Assembly (NCBI GenBank): GCA_937923365.1
Contig: CALAIJ010000071.1
Location: 1 to 12,146, forward strand
Length of the DNA: 12,146 nucleotides
Origin: an uncultured Sulfitobacter sp.
GTDB taxonomy: Bacteria > Pseudomonadota > Alphaproteobacteria > Rhodobacterales > Rhodobacteraceae
Direction of reading: 5' to 3'
In this document: positions 1 through 7,276 of the stretch, piece after piece
How the letters are laid out: the number at the start of each line of letters is the position of its first letter
How positions within the stretch are numbered: position 1 is the stretch's first letter
Notes under the pieces: generated by a model
The model's input: only the letters and a program-made list of their open reading frames with translations
Told to the model about the DNA's origin: nothing
Database searches by the model: none
Position numbers and translations under genes: made by a program

Positions 1-632
1 GCGCCCGCCGAGGGACAGGCCACGCGTTCCAGAATTTCCAGTTCCGCTTCGGTCATGGTGCCGGACTGGTAGTTGCCAACAGCCTCGAACATGTCCTGCA
101 CGGTCAGGTCGCGTTCCGCGAATGACTGGGGCACATCCGCGCCTTTGGGCGCTTTGCCCGGCAGGATGGAGCCGCCGTAGAGGAACACGGACGGCACATT
201 CAGGCGCAGCATCGCCATCATCATGCCCGGCAGGGATTTGTCACAGCCTGCAAGGCCCACAATCGCGTCGTAGCAGTGGCCGCGCATGGTCAGCTCGACG
301 GTGTCGGCAATCGCTTCGCGGCTGGCGAGCGAGGAACGCATGCCTTCGTGGCCCATCGCGATGCCGTCGGTGACGGTGATGGTGGTGAATTCGCGTGGCG
401 TGCCGTCCTCTTCCTTGACGCCGACCTTGACCGCCTGGGCCTGACGCGACAGGGCGATGTTGCACGGGGCCGCTTCGTTCCAGCAGGTGGCGACGCCGAC
501 CAGAGGCTGGTGGATTTCCTCTTCGGTCATGCCCATCGCGTAGTAGTAGGACCGGTGCGGCGCGCGGGCGGGCCCTTCGGTCACATGGCGGCTGGGCAGT
601 TTGGATTTGTCAAAGCGTTGGTTGGTGGACAT
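1..632 (-). CDS. ilvD: Dihydroxy-acid dehydratase, N-terminal part (cut by window edge)
   Basis: IlvD dehydrates 2,3-dihydroxy-3-methyl(iso)valerate to the 2-keto acids of the valine/isoleucine (and leucine, pantothenate) pathways, in the cytoplasm, using an Fe-S cluster. The 210 codons visible run from the start codon to the window edge, about a third of the short ~575-residue form. Visible signatures: WNEAAPCN with Cys57 as presumed cluster ligand, TVTDGIAMGHEGM (Asp89, presumed Mg2+ ligand), and the family signature CDKSLPGMMMA at 130-140, with Cys130 as cluster ligand and Lys131 as the lysine that is carbamylated in homologues. The third cluster Cys lies outside the window. The ATG at 632 is preceded by GGGAG with 7 bases spacing, and the protein starts like its homologues. 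It is transcribed away from the ABC-like gene. Family assignment is nearly certain. Confidence 0.97.
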   Translation of the reverse strand, partial: MSTNQRFDKSKLPSRHVTEGPARAPHRSYYYAMGMTEEEIHQPLVGVATCWNEAAPCNIALSRQAQAVKVGVKEEDGTPREFTTITVTDGIAMGHEGMRSSLASREAIADTVELTMRGHCYDAIVGLAGCDKSLPGMMMAMLRLNVPSVFLYGGSILPGKAPKGADVPQSFAERDLTVQDMFEAVGNYQSGTMTEAELEILERVACPSAG

Positions 633-662
633 GGCGAGGCTCCCGTTTCCGTGTTGGAAAAC

Positions 663-691
663 TCGATAGGGGAGTGGCGGGATGGTGGCAA
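663..691 (-). promoter_or_regulatory. Candidate sigma70-type promoter for ilvD
   Basis: On the minus strand TTGCCA (691-686) is followed after 17 bases by TATCGA (668-663). Initiation would fall near 656 and give a leader of about 24 bases before the ilvD ATG at 632. The spacing and position are right but both boxes are imperfect, so this is a suggestion only. No leader peptide rich in Ile, Leu or Val codons and no T-box-like structure fits in so short a leader. Confidence 0.3.
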
Positions 692-720
692 GAGTTGAGG
701 GAGTGAGAGCCGGGTAGTGT

Positions 721-737
721 CGCCCCCTGGGGTGGCG
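721..737. repeat. Small imperfect inverted repeat
   Basis: CGCCCC (721-726) can pair with GGTGGCG (731-737) with a bulged T at 733 and a four-base loop. It lies just upstream of the putative -35 box of the ABC-like gene and about 90 bases upstream of the ilvD start. It could be an operator, but in GC-rich DNA a repeat this short may be chance. Confidence 0.2.
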
Positions 738-738
738 C

Positions 739-767
739 TTGTGACCTTGGTTCTCGGCCACTTTATT
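739..767 (+). promoter_or_regulatory. Candidate promoter for the ABC-like/CPBP/accD/folC cluster
   Basis: TTGTGA (739-744) is followed after 17 bases by the AT-rich TTTATT (762-767), with an overlapping TATTGT at 764-769. This is the most AT-rich spot in the intergenic region. Use of it would give a long leader of roughly 180 bases that includes the inverted repeats at 814-874. The match to consensus is modest. Confidence 0.25.
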
Positions 768-813
768 GTGCAACCAGATGTGTCCCATCATCGCACCATC
801 TGGCCTTGCCAAA

Positions 814-874
814 GCGCCGCCCTGTGGGAGGGAGCGACGCTGCCCGGCGGCGCCAAGGCGCCTTGATTCCGGGC
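814..874 (+). repeat. Nested and mutually exclusive GC-rich inverted repeats in the leader
   Basis: GCCCGG (842-847) pairs perfectly with CCGGGC (869-874). Inside it GGCGCC (849-854) and GGCGCC (857-862) can pair, closing a compact two-tier hairpin. GCGCCGCC (814-821) is also the exact complement of GGCGGCGC (846-853), so an alternative stem would break both others. The block ends 82 bases before the presumed start codon at 957. Such alternatives are typical of attenuators, but no U-tract follows and transcription here is unproven. Confidence 0.35.
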
Positions 875-956
875 TGGTATTCTTCGTCAACGCGCATTGT
901 ATCCTATGTCATCGGCCCTTAGGTTGCATGTACCCATCCTTACGAAAGCCCCCTTC

Positions 957-3900
957 ATGGAAAAGAGCCTTTTCGCTTTCATCTGGAAATTTTCCAGACG
1001 CGATCAGCTGTTCCTGTTGGCCTTTACGCTGTTCACCTTCCCGTTCCTCTACGCGACGCTGGAACTGCCCAAGCGGATCATCAACGACGCCATCGGGGCG
1101 ACCAGCGATGTGATCGACGTCTATGGCTACACGTTTAGCCAGATCGGTTTCCTGATGGCGCTGTGTTTCGCCTATCTGGGTGCTGTGATCGTGCACGGGC
1201 TGCTTAAAATGCGCCTGAACACCATGAAAGGTGTGTTGTCAGAGCGTCTGCTGCGCCGTTTCCGGTTCCGCCTGATCAGCCGCATGATGCGCTTCCCGCG
1301 CAGCTACTACGAGGAAACGAGCCAGGGGGAGCTGGTCTCCATGATCACGTCGGAGGCCGAGCCGATGGGCGGCCTGATGGGCGATTTTCTGGCCCAGCCG
1401 GTGTTTCAGGCGGGGCAGATGCTGATCATTGTCCTCTTCCTGTTCCTGCAGTCGTTCTGGTTCGGGTTGGCGGGTGTGGCCCTGATCCCGTTGCAGGCCT
1501 ATGTGATCCCGATCCTGCAGCGCCAGATCAACCTGCTGAACAAGGACCGCATCGTGCAGGTACGCGCCTTGGCCGCCGAAATTGGCGAGACCTCCGCAGG
1601 CATCACCGACCTGCGCACCAACGGGGGCTGGCGGTACCGATTGGCTCAGTTCACCGAGCGGCTTGGCGTCCTGTTTGATATCCGTTTCCGGATCTATCAG
1701 AAAAAGTTCTTTATGAAGTTTCTCAACAACTTCATCACGCAACTGACGCCGTTCTTTTTCTACGCCGTGGGCGGCTATCTGGTCATCAAAGGTCAGATTA
1801 CCGTCGGCGCGTTGGTGGCCGCCCTGGCCGCCTACAAAGACCTGTCCAGCCCATGGAAAGAGCTGTTGGCCTATTACAACCAGACGCAGGACATGGCCCT
1901 GCGTTGGGAAATCGTCACCGACCGCTTCGCGCCCAAGAACATGATCGACGAGAGCTTGTTCGAAGGCACGCCCACCGACATTCCGCATCTGCGGGGGGAT
2001 ATCGAACTCAAGGGCGTCTCGGTGCGGAATGCGGACGGGAACATGCTGCTTGAAGACATCTCCATGACCATTCCCAAAGGCGCGCAGGTGGCCATCGAAG
2101 TGCCCACCCAGTCCGAGCGTCGCGCGCTGGCCGAGGTGCTGACCCGCGAGGTTTTGCCCATCCGCGGCAAGGTCACGTTTGCGGGCTACGACCTGTCGGG
2201 GTTGCACCAGCGGGTTGTGTCTTCGCGGATCGGGTATGCCCATGCGCAGCCCTACCTGTTTCAGGGCCGTGTCGGGGACAACCTGCTGATGCCGCTGCGG
2301 ACCTACCCCAAATCCGTTCTATGGGACCCGGACAAAAGCGACCGCCGCACCATCGAGGCCCGCCGCTCCGGCAACAGTCCCGACAGTCTGGAGACCGACT
2401 GGCTGGACCCCGCTATTGCAGACCTGGACACCCCTGAGGAGGTCTATGACTGGTGGTTCAAGATCACGCAGGCGCTGGGCACAGACCGCGTGTTGTTCGA
2501 GCGTATGCTGGGTGCGCGTGTCATGCCCGAAGACCACCCCGAACTGGCCAAACGTGTGGTCGCCTTGCGCGATGAAGTCTGGGCGGCCCTGAAGAAAGAG
2601 GGTCTTGATGCCGTGGTGTACCGGCTGGACCCCGACACGTTCAATCCCACGATCCCTTTAGGCGGCAACCTGATGTTCGCCGCGCCCAAACGCAGCATTT
2701 CGCAACAAGGTCTGGCGGGCGAAAAGGGCTTTCTGGGCATGATCATGGAGCAGGGTTTGGCCGAACAGGGCATCGCCATTTCGCAGACCCTGGTCGAGAC
2801 GCTGCACCAGACATTCGGTATGGACGGCACGGGCCACCCGCTGTTCACCGCGCTGGATATCGAAGAGGTCATGTACGAACGCCTTGTCGATATTGCGGCA
2901 CGGCGCCGTGACAAGGGGGATGCCGCCCTCACCGAAGAGGAATTCGCACTGCTGCTGACCGTGCCTTTCGCGTTCACGGCTGAACAGATCGGGCCCGCGT
3001 TTCCCGAAACGTTCAAAAAGGAAATCCTGCACATCCGCAAGACACGGGGTGCGGCGTTGCGCGAAAGAGCGTCCGATCTGTTCATTCCGATCCACCCCGA
3101 CAACTATCTGCCGCGCCTGACCATTCTCGATAACGCGCTTTATGGACGCATCTCTGCGGTGGCGGGTTTGCAGGGGGATCTGGTGCGCGACGTTGTGGCG
3201 CGTGTGCTGATGGAAAACGGGTTGCAGCAACTGGTGTCTGTCGTGCTCTTTGACGTGCCGACGGCCATTGGCGGTATCAATCTGGCCACGGCCTATCAGG
3301 AGCGCGCGGCATTCGGGCGGGCAGCGATCAAGCGGCCCGATGTATTGGTCTTTGACCAGCTTTTGTCGGACGAAGACCGCGAGGCGCAGGCCCGTATCCG
3401 CAATCGCCTGAGCGATCTGCTGCCCGACACGACGCAGATTTATCTGGGCGACAGCTTTTCCAACCCGGAGGCCTTCGACATGCATATCGAAGTGCGTCAG
3501 GGCCGTATCGACGGCGTCTCGCAAGCGGAACCCGCGGACGAAGAAGACAGCGTCTCGGATGATCTGCGCCGCAAGTTGCTGAGCATCAGCCGGGCGCCGT
3601 TGTTTGCAAATCTCGACGCACGCAGCCAGCGTCTGCTGGCCTTTGCCGCGCAGTGGTACTCCGTCGAGCCGGGGATCAAGGTCTTCACTGAAGGGGAGCG
3701 GGCGGACGCGGCCTATCTGTGCCTTGAAGGGCTTGGCCAGTTGGTCTGGCACGATCCCGACAGCGACGATGACATCCATGTGTCGGACGTGGGGCCGGGG
3801 CGTCTGATCGGAGATCTGTCGATTATTCTGGACGAGCCGCGGCAGTTGGACCTGATCGCGGTGGAGCGTACGCAATTCCTGCGCATCGGGGCCGAACAAT

Positions 3901-4085
3901 TCCGCGCCGTGGTCGAAAACGACAAGGGCGTGTTGCTTAGCCTGCTGACCACCGTGTCGGGGCACCTCAATAACGCAGCCGAACGTCTGATTGAGGCCCG
4001 CGCCGACGTTCCGCGTGAAAAGTGGAACGCTGCACCGCTGGAGAAAGGCGTACGCAAGTCGGATAAATCTGACAAAGGCACATGA
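957..4085 (+). CDS. Degenerate ABC-exporter-like protein with insertion and C-terminal cyclic-nucleotide-binding-like domain
   Basis: This 1042-residue inner-membrane protein starts with a six-helix ABC exporter domain (about 17-320), including the typical cytoplasmic loop with GELVSMITSEAE. A nucleotide-binding-domain fold follows from about 349, but its motifs are lost: Walker A reads VPTQSERR (382-389, no GK[S/T]), the Q-loop Gln is Ala430, LSGGQ reads LATAY (776-780), Walker B VLVFDQ (796-801) has Gln801 for the catalytic Glu, and the H-loop His is Asp832. Q-loop and signature lie ~346 residues apart, about 270 more than usual. Residues ~870-1010 resemble a CNMP/CRP-type domain (IGDLSIILDEPRQ). 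I chose the ATG at 957 over a TTG at 897 because the protein aligns from MEKSL and GAAAG precedes it. Its stop overlaps the next start (ATGA). I recall related insertion-bearing ABC proteins in alphaproteobacteria with better-kept motifs. Transport by ATP hydrolysis looks unlikely; substrate unknown. Confidence 0.88.
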   Translation: MEKSLFAFIWKFSRRDQLFLLAFTLFTFPFLYATLELPKRIINDAIGATSDVIDVYGYTFSQIGFLMALCFAYLGAVIVHGLLKMRLNTMKGVLSERLLRRFRFRLISRMMRFPRSYYEETSQGELVSMITSEAEPMGGLMGDFLAQPVFQAGQMLIIVLFLFLQSFWFGLAGVALIPLQAYVIPILQRQINLLNKDRIVQVRALAAEIGETSAGITDLRTNGGWRYRLAQFTERLGVLFDIRFRIYQKKFFMKFLNNFITQLTPFFFYAVGGYLVIKGQITVGALVAALAAYKDLSSPWKELLAYYNQTQDMALRWEIVTDRFAPKNMIDESLFEGTPTDIPHLRGDIELKGVSVRNADGNMLLEDISMTIPKGAQVAIEVPTQSERRALAEVLTREVLPIRGKVTFAGYDLSGLHQRVVSSRIGYAHAQPYLFQGRVGDNLLMPLRTYPKSVLWDPDKSDRRTIEARRSGNSPDSLETDWLDPAIADLDTPEEVYDWWFKITQALGTDRVLFERMLGARVMPEDHPELAKRVVALRDEVWAALKKEGLDAVVYRLDPDTFNPTIPLGGNLMFAAPKRSISQQGLAGEKGFLGMIMEQGLAEQGIAISQTLVETLHQTFGMDGTGHPLFTALDIEEVMYERLVDIAARRRDKGDAALTEEEFALLLTVPFAFTAEQIGPAFPETFKKEILHIRKTRGAALRERASDLFIPIHPDNYLPRLTILDNALYGRISAVAGLQGDLVRDVVARVLMENGLQQLVSVVLFDVPTAIGGINLATAYQERAAFGRAAIKRPDVLVFDQLLSDEDREAQARIRNRLSDLLPDTTQIYLGDSFSNPEAFDMHIEVRQGRIDGVSQAEPADEEDSVSDDLRRKLLSISRAPLFANLDARSQRLLAFAAQWYSVEPGIKVFTEGERADAAYLCLEGLGQLVWHDPDSDDDIHVSDVGPGRLIGDLSIILDEPRQLDLIAVERTQFLRIGAEQFRAVVENDKGVLLSLLTTVSGHLNNAAERLIEARADVPREKWNAAPLEKGVRKSDKSDKGT

Positions 4086-4981
4086 TCCGCTGGCCATCCT
4101 ATCCGGCGCACGAGGCGTTCTATGCGCCTGCGAAACCTTCCTCTGCCCTGTGGCGGCTGGTTTTGGGTGTGGTGCTGGCCTTCGCAGGTTACATCGCTTT
4201 CGGGCGCCTGTTCTTTGAGCTGCTGTGGCAGTGGTGCCAGACCAGCAACCCCGACTTCTACGATGCCGTTTTTGTCGGACGCACGCCGGGGGCGCTGTTG
4301 GTGATGCTGGGCACTTTTGCCTTCATCACGGTCGCCACGGGCATCAGCGTGCGCCTTGTCCATCGCCGGAGCTTCCGCAGCCTGTTTGGCGCACTGCCAT
4401 TGGCTGTCCGGCAGTTTGGCGGCGTCTTTGCCGCGTCCCTTGTCTTGGGAATTGTCTTGTTCGTGCTGCCACCGTGGAGCATGGGCGCGCCACTGACGCC
4501 CAATCTGGCGCTGGGGGTGTGGGTGGCCTTGCTGCCCGCCTCGGTGCTGGCAATTCTGGTGCAAACCAGCGCCGAAGAGATTTTCTTTCGCGGGTATCTG
4601 CAACAACAACTCGCTGCGCGCTTCCGGTCGCCTTTGATCTGGATGCTGCTGCCCTCGGCGTTCTTTGCGGCGGGTCACTACATGCCGGAAGAGGCGGGCA
4701 GCAATGCCATCGCCGTTTCCGTCTGGGCGGGGGTCTTCGGGTTGCTCATGGCCGATATCACTGCGCGCGCGGGCACTCTGGGGCCTGCCATTGCGCTGCA
4801 TTTCTACACCAACCTCAGCGCCTTTCTGGTGGTATCGATGCAAGGCGATCTGTCTGGACTGGCGCTATACCTCGCGCCCTTCGGATTGGAGGACGAGGCC
4901 GCCCTGCGCGCATGGCTGCCCGTAGATTTCGCCCATATGATCGTGGTGTGGCTTGTGGCGCGGCTGGTCATCAGGCGCTGA
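4082..4981 (+). CDS. CPBP-family intramembrane metalloprotease
   Basis: This is a 299-residue, multi-spanning membrane protein of the CPBP/Abi family (Rce1-like glutamic or metal-type intramembrane proteases). The catalytic motifs are intact: EEIFFR (Glu165, Glu166, Arg170), FAAGH (Phe195 to His199) and HFYTN (His240 to Asn244), each in or next to a hydrophobic segment. Two more hydrophobic segments lie near 24-45 and 71-93, and others near 115-130 and 145-162. The start overlaps the stop of the ABC-like gene as ATGA, so translation is probably coupled and the two products made in similar amounts. Bacterial relatives act in peptide processing, bacteriocin self-immunity or membrane protein turnover, but nothing in the sequence names the substrate. 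accD starts 58 bases downstream. Confidence 0.93.
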   Translation: MIRWPSYPAHEAFYAPAKPSSALWRLVLGVVLAFAGYIAFGRLFFELLWQWCQTSNPDFYDAVFVGRTPGALLVMLGTFAFITVATGISVRLVHRRSFRSLFGALPLAVRQFGGVFAASLVLGIVLFVLPPWSMGAPLTPNLALGVWVALLPASVLAILVQTSAEEIFFRGYLQQQLAARFRSPLIWMLLPSAFFAAGHYMPEEAGSNAIAVSVWAGVFGLLMADITARAGTLGPAIALHFYTNLSAFLVVSMQGDLSGLALYLAPFGLEDEAALRAWLPVDFAHMIVVWLVARLVIRR

Positions 4982-5039
4982 TTGCAATTCGTCGCGATGC
5001 GTCTTATCTCGGATGCGCAATGGCCACAAAGGGTTCACC

Positions 5040-5987
5040 ATGAACTGGATCAGCAATTACGTCCGCCCACGGATCAACTCGATCTTTTCGCGTCGCGAGA
5101 CGCCGGACAATCTGTGGACCAAATGTGATGAATGCGGCACCATGCTGTTTCACCGTGAAGTGTCGGACAACCTGAATGTGTGCACCAACTGCGGCCACCA
5201 CATGCCGATCACGCCGCGTGACCGGTTTACAGCCCTCTTTGATGGCGGCATCTTTACCGAGATTGCCGTGCCCGCGCCAACGGCAGACCCGTTGCAGTTC
5301 CGCGATCAAAAGAGATACCCTGACCGCCTGAAAGCCGCGCAAAAAGCCACCGGCGAATCCGAAGCCATGCTGGTTGCCACCGGAGAGATCGGGCGCACGC
5401 CCATCGTTGCTGTCGGGCAGGACTTTTCCTTTATGGCAGGCTCCATGGGGATGTACGTGGGCAATGCGATCATTGCCGCAGCCGAACAGGCCGTAAAGCT
5501 GCGCCGCCCGCTGATATTGTTCTCTGCCGCTGGCGGTGCACGGATGCAGGAAGGTATCCTGAGCCTGATGCAAATGCCGCGCACCACTGTGGCCGTGCAG
5601 ATGCTGAAAGAAGCAGGTCTGCCCTATATCGTCGTGCTGACACATCCCACCACGGGTGGCGTCACCGCGTCCTATGCGATGCTGGGGGACGTGCATATCG
5701 CCGAGCCCAACGCGCTTATCTGTTTTGCCGGTCCCCGCGTCATTGAACAGACCATCCGCGAAAAGCTGCCCGAAGGGTTCCAGCGCGCCGAATACCTGCT
5801 GGATCACGGCATGCTGGACCGCGTCACCGTGCGCACCGACATGCGCGACGAGTTGATCAATATCACCCGCATGTTGCTGAACCTGGCGCCTGCCGTGCGT
5901 GGTGATCTGCCTGCCCCCGAAGAGGGCGGAGAGATCGACCACGCCCTGACCGAGGCCGAGGACGCCGCCGCAGAGGCAAAGAAGTGA
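5040..5987 (+). CDS. accD: Acetyl-CoA carboxylase carboxyltransferase subunit beta
   Basis: AccD pairs with AccA to transfer the carboxyl group from carboxybiotin to acetyl-CoA, making malonyl-CoA for fatty acid synthesis. The 315 residues match the usual ~300. The N-terminal four-Cys zinc ribbon is complete (Cys29, Cys32, Cys48, Cys51), and the crotonase-fold core shows SAAGGARMQEG (162-172) and TTGGVTASYAMLGD (204-217), the CoA and oxyanion region. The tail after ~290 is acidic and Ala-rich. The frame stays open upstream to 4953, but the ATG at 5040 is preceded by AAGGG and begins the family's conserved NW-I-x-NYVRP start. The gene ends in a GTGA overlap with folC, a common pairing in bacteria. 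Confidence 0.97.
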   Translation: MNWISNYVRPRINSIFSRRETPDNLWTKCDECGTMLFHREVSDNLNVCTNCGHHMPITPRDRFTALFDGGIFTEIAVPAPTADPLQFRDQKRYPDRLKAAQKATGESEAMLVATGEIGRTPIVAVGQDFSFMAGSMGMYVGNAIIAAAEQAVKLRRPLILFSAAGGARMQEGILSLMQMPRTTVAVQMLKEAGLPYIVVLTHPTTGGVTASYAMLGDVHIAEPNALICFAGPRVIEQTIREKLPEGFQRAEYLLDHGMLDRVTVRTDMRDELINITRMLLNLAPAVRGDLPAPEEGGEIDHALTEAEDAAAEAKK

Positions 5988-7258
5988 ACGCAGCCCGATC
6001 GGACGTCATCCTCGAGCGGATGATGGCCCTGCACCCCAAGGTCATGGATCTGGTGCTGGACCGCATGTGGCGTTTGCTGGACGCATTGGGCAATCCGCAG
6101 CGCGATCTGCCGCCTGTCATCCACATCGCAGGCACCAATGGCAAAGGCTCCACGCAGGCGATGATCCGCGCAGGGCTCGAGGCGGCAGGCAAGTCCGTGC
6201 ACGCCTATACCTCGCCACATCTGGCGCGCTTTCACGAACGTATCCGGCTGGCAGGCACGCTGATCGACGAGGACGCTCTGACGGCGGTTCTGGACGAATG
6301 CTACGCCGCCAACGGTGGAGAGACGATCACCTATTTCGAGATCACCACCTGCGCCGCCATCCTCGCTTTTGCGCGCACGCCTGCGGATTATACCCTGCTT
6401 GAGGTGGGTCTTGGCGGGCGGCTGGATGCGACCAATGTGGTGGATGCGCCTGCGCTGACCATCATCACGCCTGTGTCTGTCGACCACCAGCAGTTTCTGG
6501 GCGACACATTGGCGGAAATCGCGGGCGAAAAGGCAGGCATTATCAAACGCAGTGTGCCGTGCATCGTAGGCCCTCAGGCCGAGGACGGCATGGACGTGAT
6601 CGAACAGGTTGCTGCCAGAAATGGCGCGCCTTTGCTGGCCTACGGACAACACTGGCATGTAGGGGTCGAGGCAGGGCGTCTGGTCTATTCGGACGAACGC
6701 GGGCTGCTGGACTTGCCACTGCCCAATCTGCCGGGGGACCATCAGGTGATGAACGCAGGTGCAGCCCTTGCGGCCCTGCGCCACTTGGGGGTGGACGAGG
6801 CCGCCTGCGAGGCTGCGGTGACCAAGGCCTTCTGGCCTGCGCGCATGCAGCGCCTGTCTGCGGGTCCGTTGATCGACATCGCGGGCACGGCCGAGCTTTG
6901 GCTGGATGGCGGGCACAATCCGGCAGCGGGAGAGGCCATCGCCTCTGTTCTGGCCACGGGTCCTGCGCGCCCTGTCTACCTGATCTGCGGCATGCTCAAT
7001 ACCAAGGACATCGGCGGCTACCTGCGCCCCTTGGCGGCACAGGCCCAAGCGCTCTATGCCGTGTCGATCCCGGGCGAGGTCAATACCCTGCCGGCTAAGG
7101 TCACAGCACAGGCGGCGCGCGACGAAGGCATGACCGCATTCGAGGCCAAGGATGTCGCCACGGCATTGGCCCGGATCGTGGCCCAGGACCCCACGGCCAA
7201 AGTGCTGATCTGCGGGTCGCTTTACCTTGCAGGCAACGTGTTGCGCGAAAACAGCTAA
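5984..7258 (+). CDS. folC: Bifunctional folylpolyglutamate synthase/dihydrofolate synthase
   Basis: FolC adds glutamate to dihydropteroate and extends the polyglutamate tail of folates, using ATP, in the cytoplasm. The 424 residues are a normal full length. Visible motifs: P-loop GTNGKGS (50-56), YTSPHL with FHERIR (75-87), EVGLGGRLDATN (140-151) containing the Mg2+/ATP Glu140, GEKAGIIK ending at Lys188 (carbamylated in the E. coli enzyme), and DGGHNPAA (308-315) of the glutamate ligase C-terminal domain. The start is GTG at 5984, overlapping the accD stop (GTGA), with AGAGG seven bases upstream. Translation is therefore probably coupled to accD. It is likely the last gene of the cluster that begins at 957. 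Confidence 0.97.
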   Translation: MNAARSDVILERMMALHPKVMDLVLDRMWRLLDALGNPQRDLPPVIHIAGTNGKGSTQAMIRAGLEAAGKSVHAYTSPHLARFHERIRLAGTLIDEDALTAVLDECYAANGGETITYFEITTCAAILAFARTPADYTLLEVGLGGRLDATNVVDAPALTIITPVSVDHQQFLGDTLAEIAGEKAGIIKRSVPCIVGPQAEDGMDVIEQVAARNGAPLLAYGQHWHVGVEAGRLVYSDERGLLDLPLPNLPGDHQVMNAGAALAALRHLGVDEAACEAAVTKAFWPARMQRLSAGPLIDIAGTAELWLDGGHNPAAGEAIASVLATGPARPVYLICGMLNTKDIGGYLRPLAAQAQALYAVSIPGEVNTLPAKVTAQAARDEGMTAFEAKDVATALARIVAQDPTAKVLICGSLYLAGNVLRENS

Positions 7259-7276
7259 AAATCGATATTTTGGTGC

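Larger units (their letters stand above)
633..956. other. Divergent intergenic region between ilvD and the ABC-like gene
   Basis: These 324 bases separate two genes reading away from each other, so they should hold both promoters. I see a candidate promoter in each direction and two sets of GC-rich inverted repeats (721-737 and 814-874). Short open frames across it have no ribosome site, no recognisable family and no sensible composition, so I call no gene here. Confidence 0.7.

Noticed and set aside
897..956. Upstream TTG start extending the ABC-like protein by 20 residues
   Set aside because: It has no ribosome site, and the extension is unlike ABC exporter N-termini; the ATG at 957 fits better.
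1028..1053. GTTC repeats reminiscent of an alphaproteobacterial LexA box
   Set aside because: The spacing is eight bases rather than seven and the site lies inside the coding sequence of the first membrane helix.
766..1113. Plus-strand open frame overlapping the start of the ABC-like gene
   Set aside because: It is in another frame from the ABC-like gene, Cys/Arg/Ser-rich, with no ribosome site or family match.
2658..4097. Long open frame (479 codons) on the minus strand under the ABC-like gene
   Set aside because: It is antisense to a well-supported gene; its translation is rich in Arg, Gln and His with no recognisable family, as expected for the complement of GC-rich codons.
3713..4843. 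Minus-strand open frame across the ABC-like/CPBP junction
   Set aside because: It is a shadow of two coding genes, highly charged and without family features.
4953..5039. Upstream in-frame extension of accD
   Set aside because: The family's conserved start matches the ATG at 5040, which has AAGGG before it; the extension overlaps the CPBP gene.
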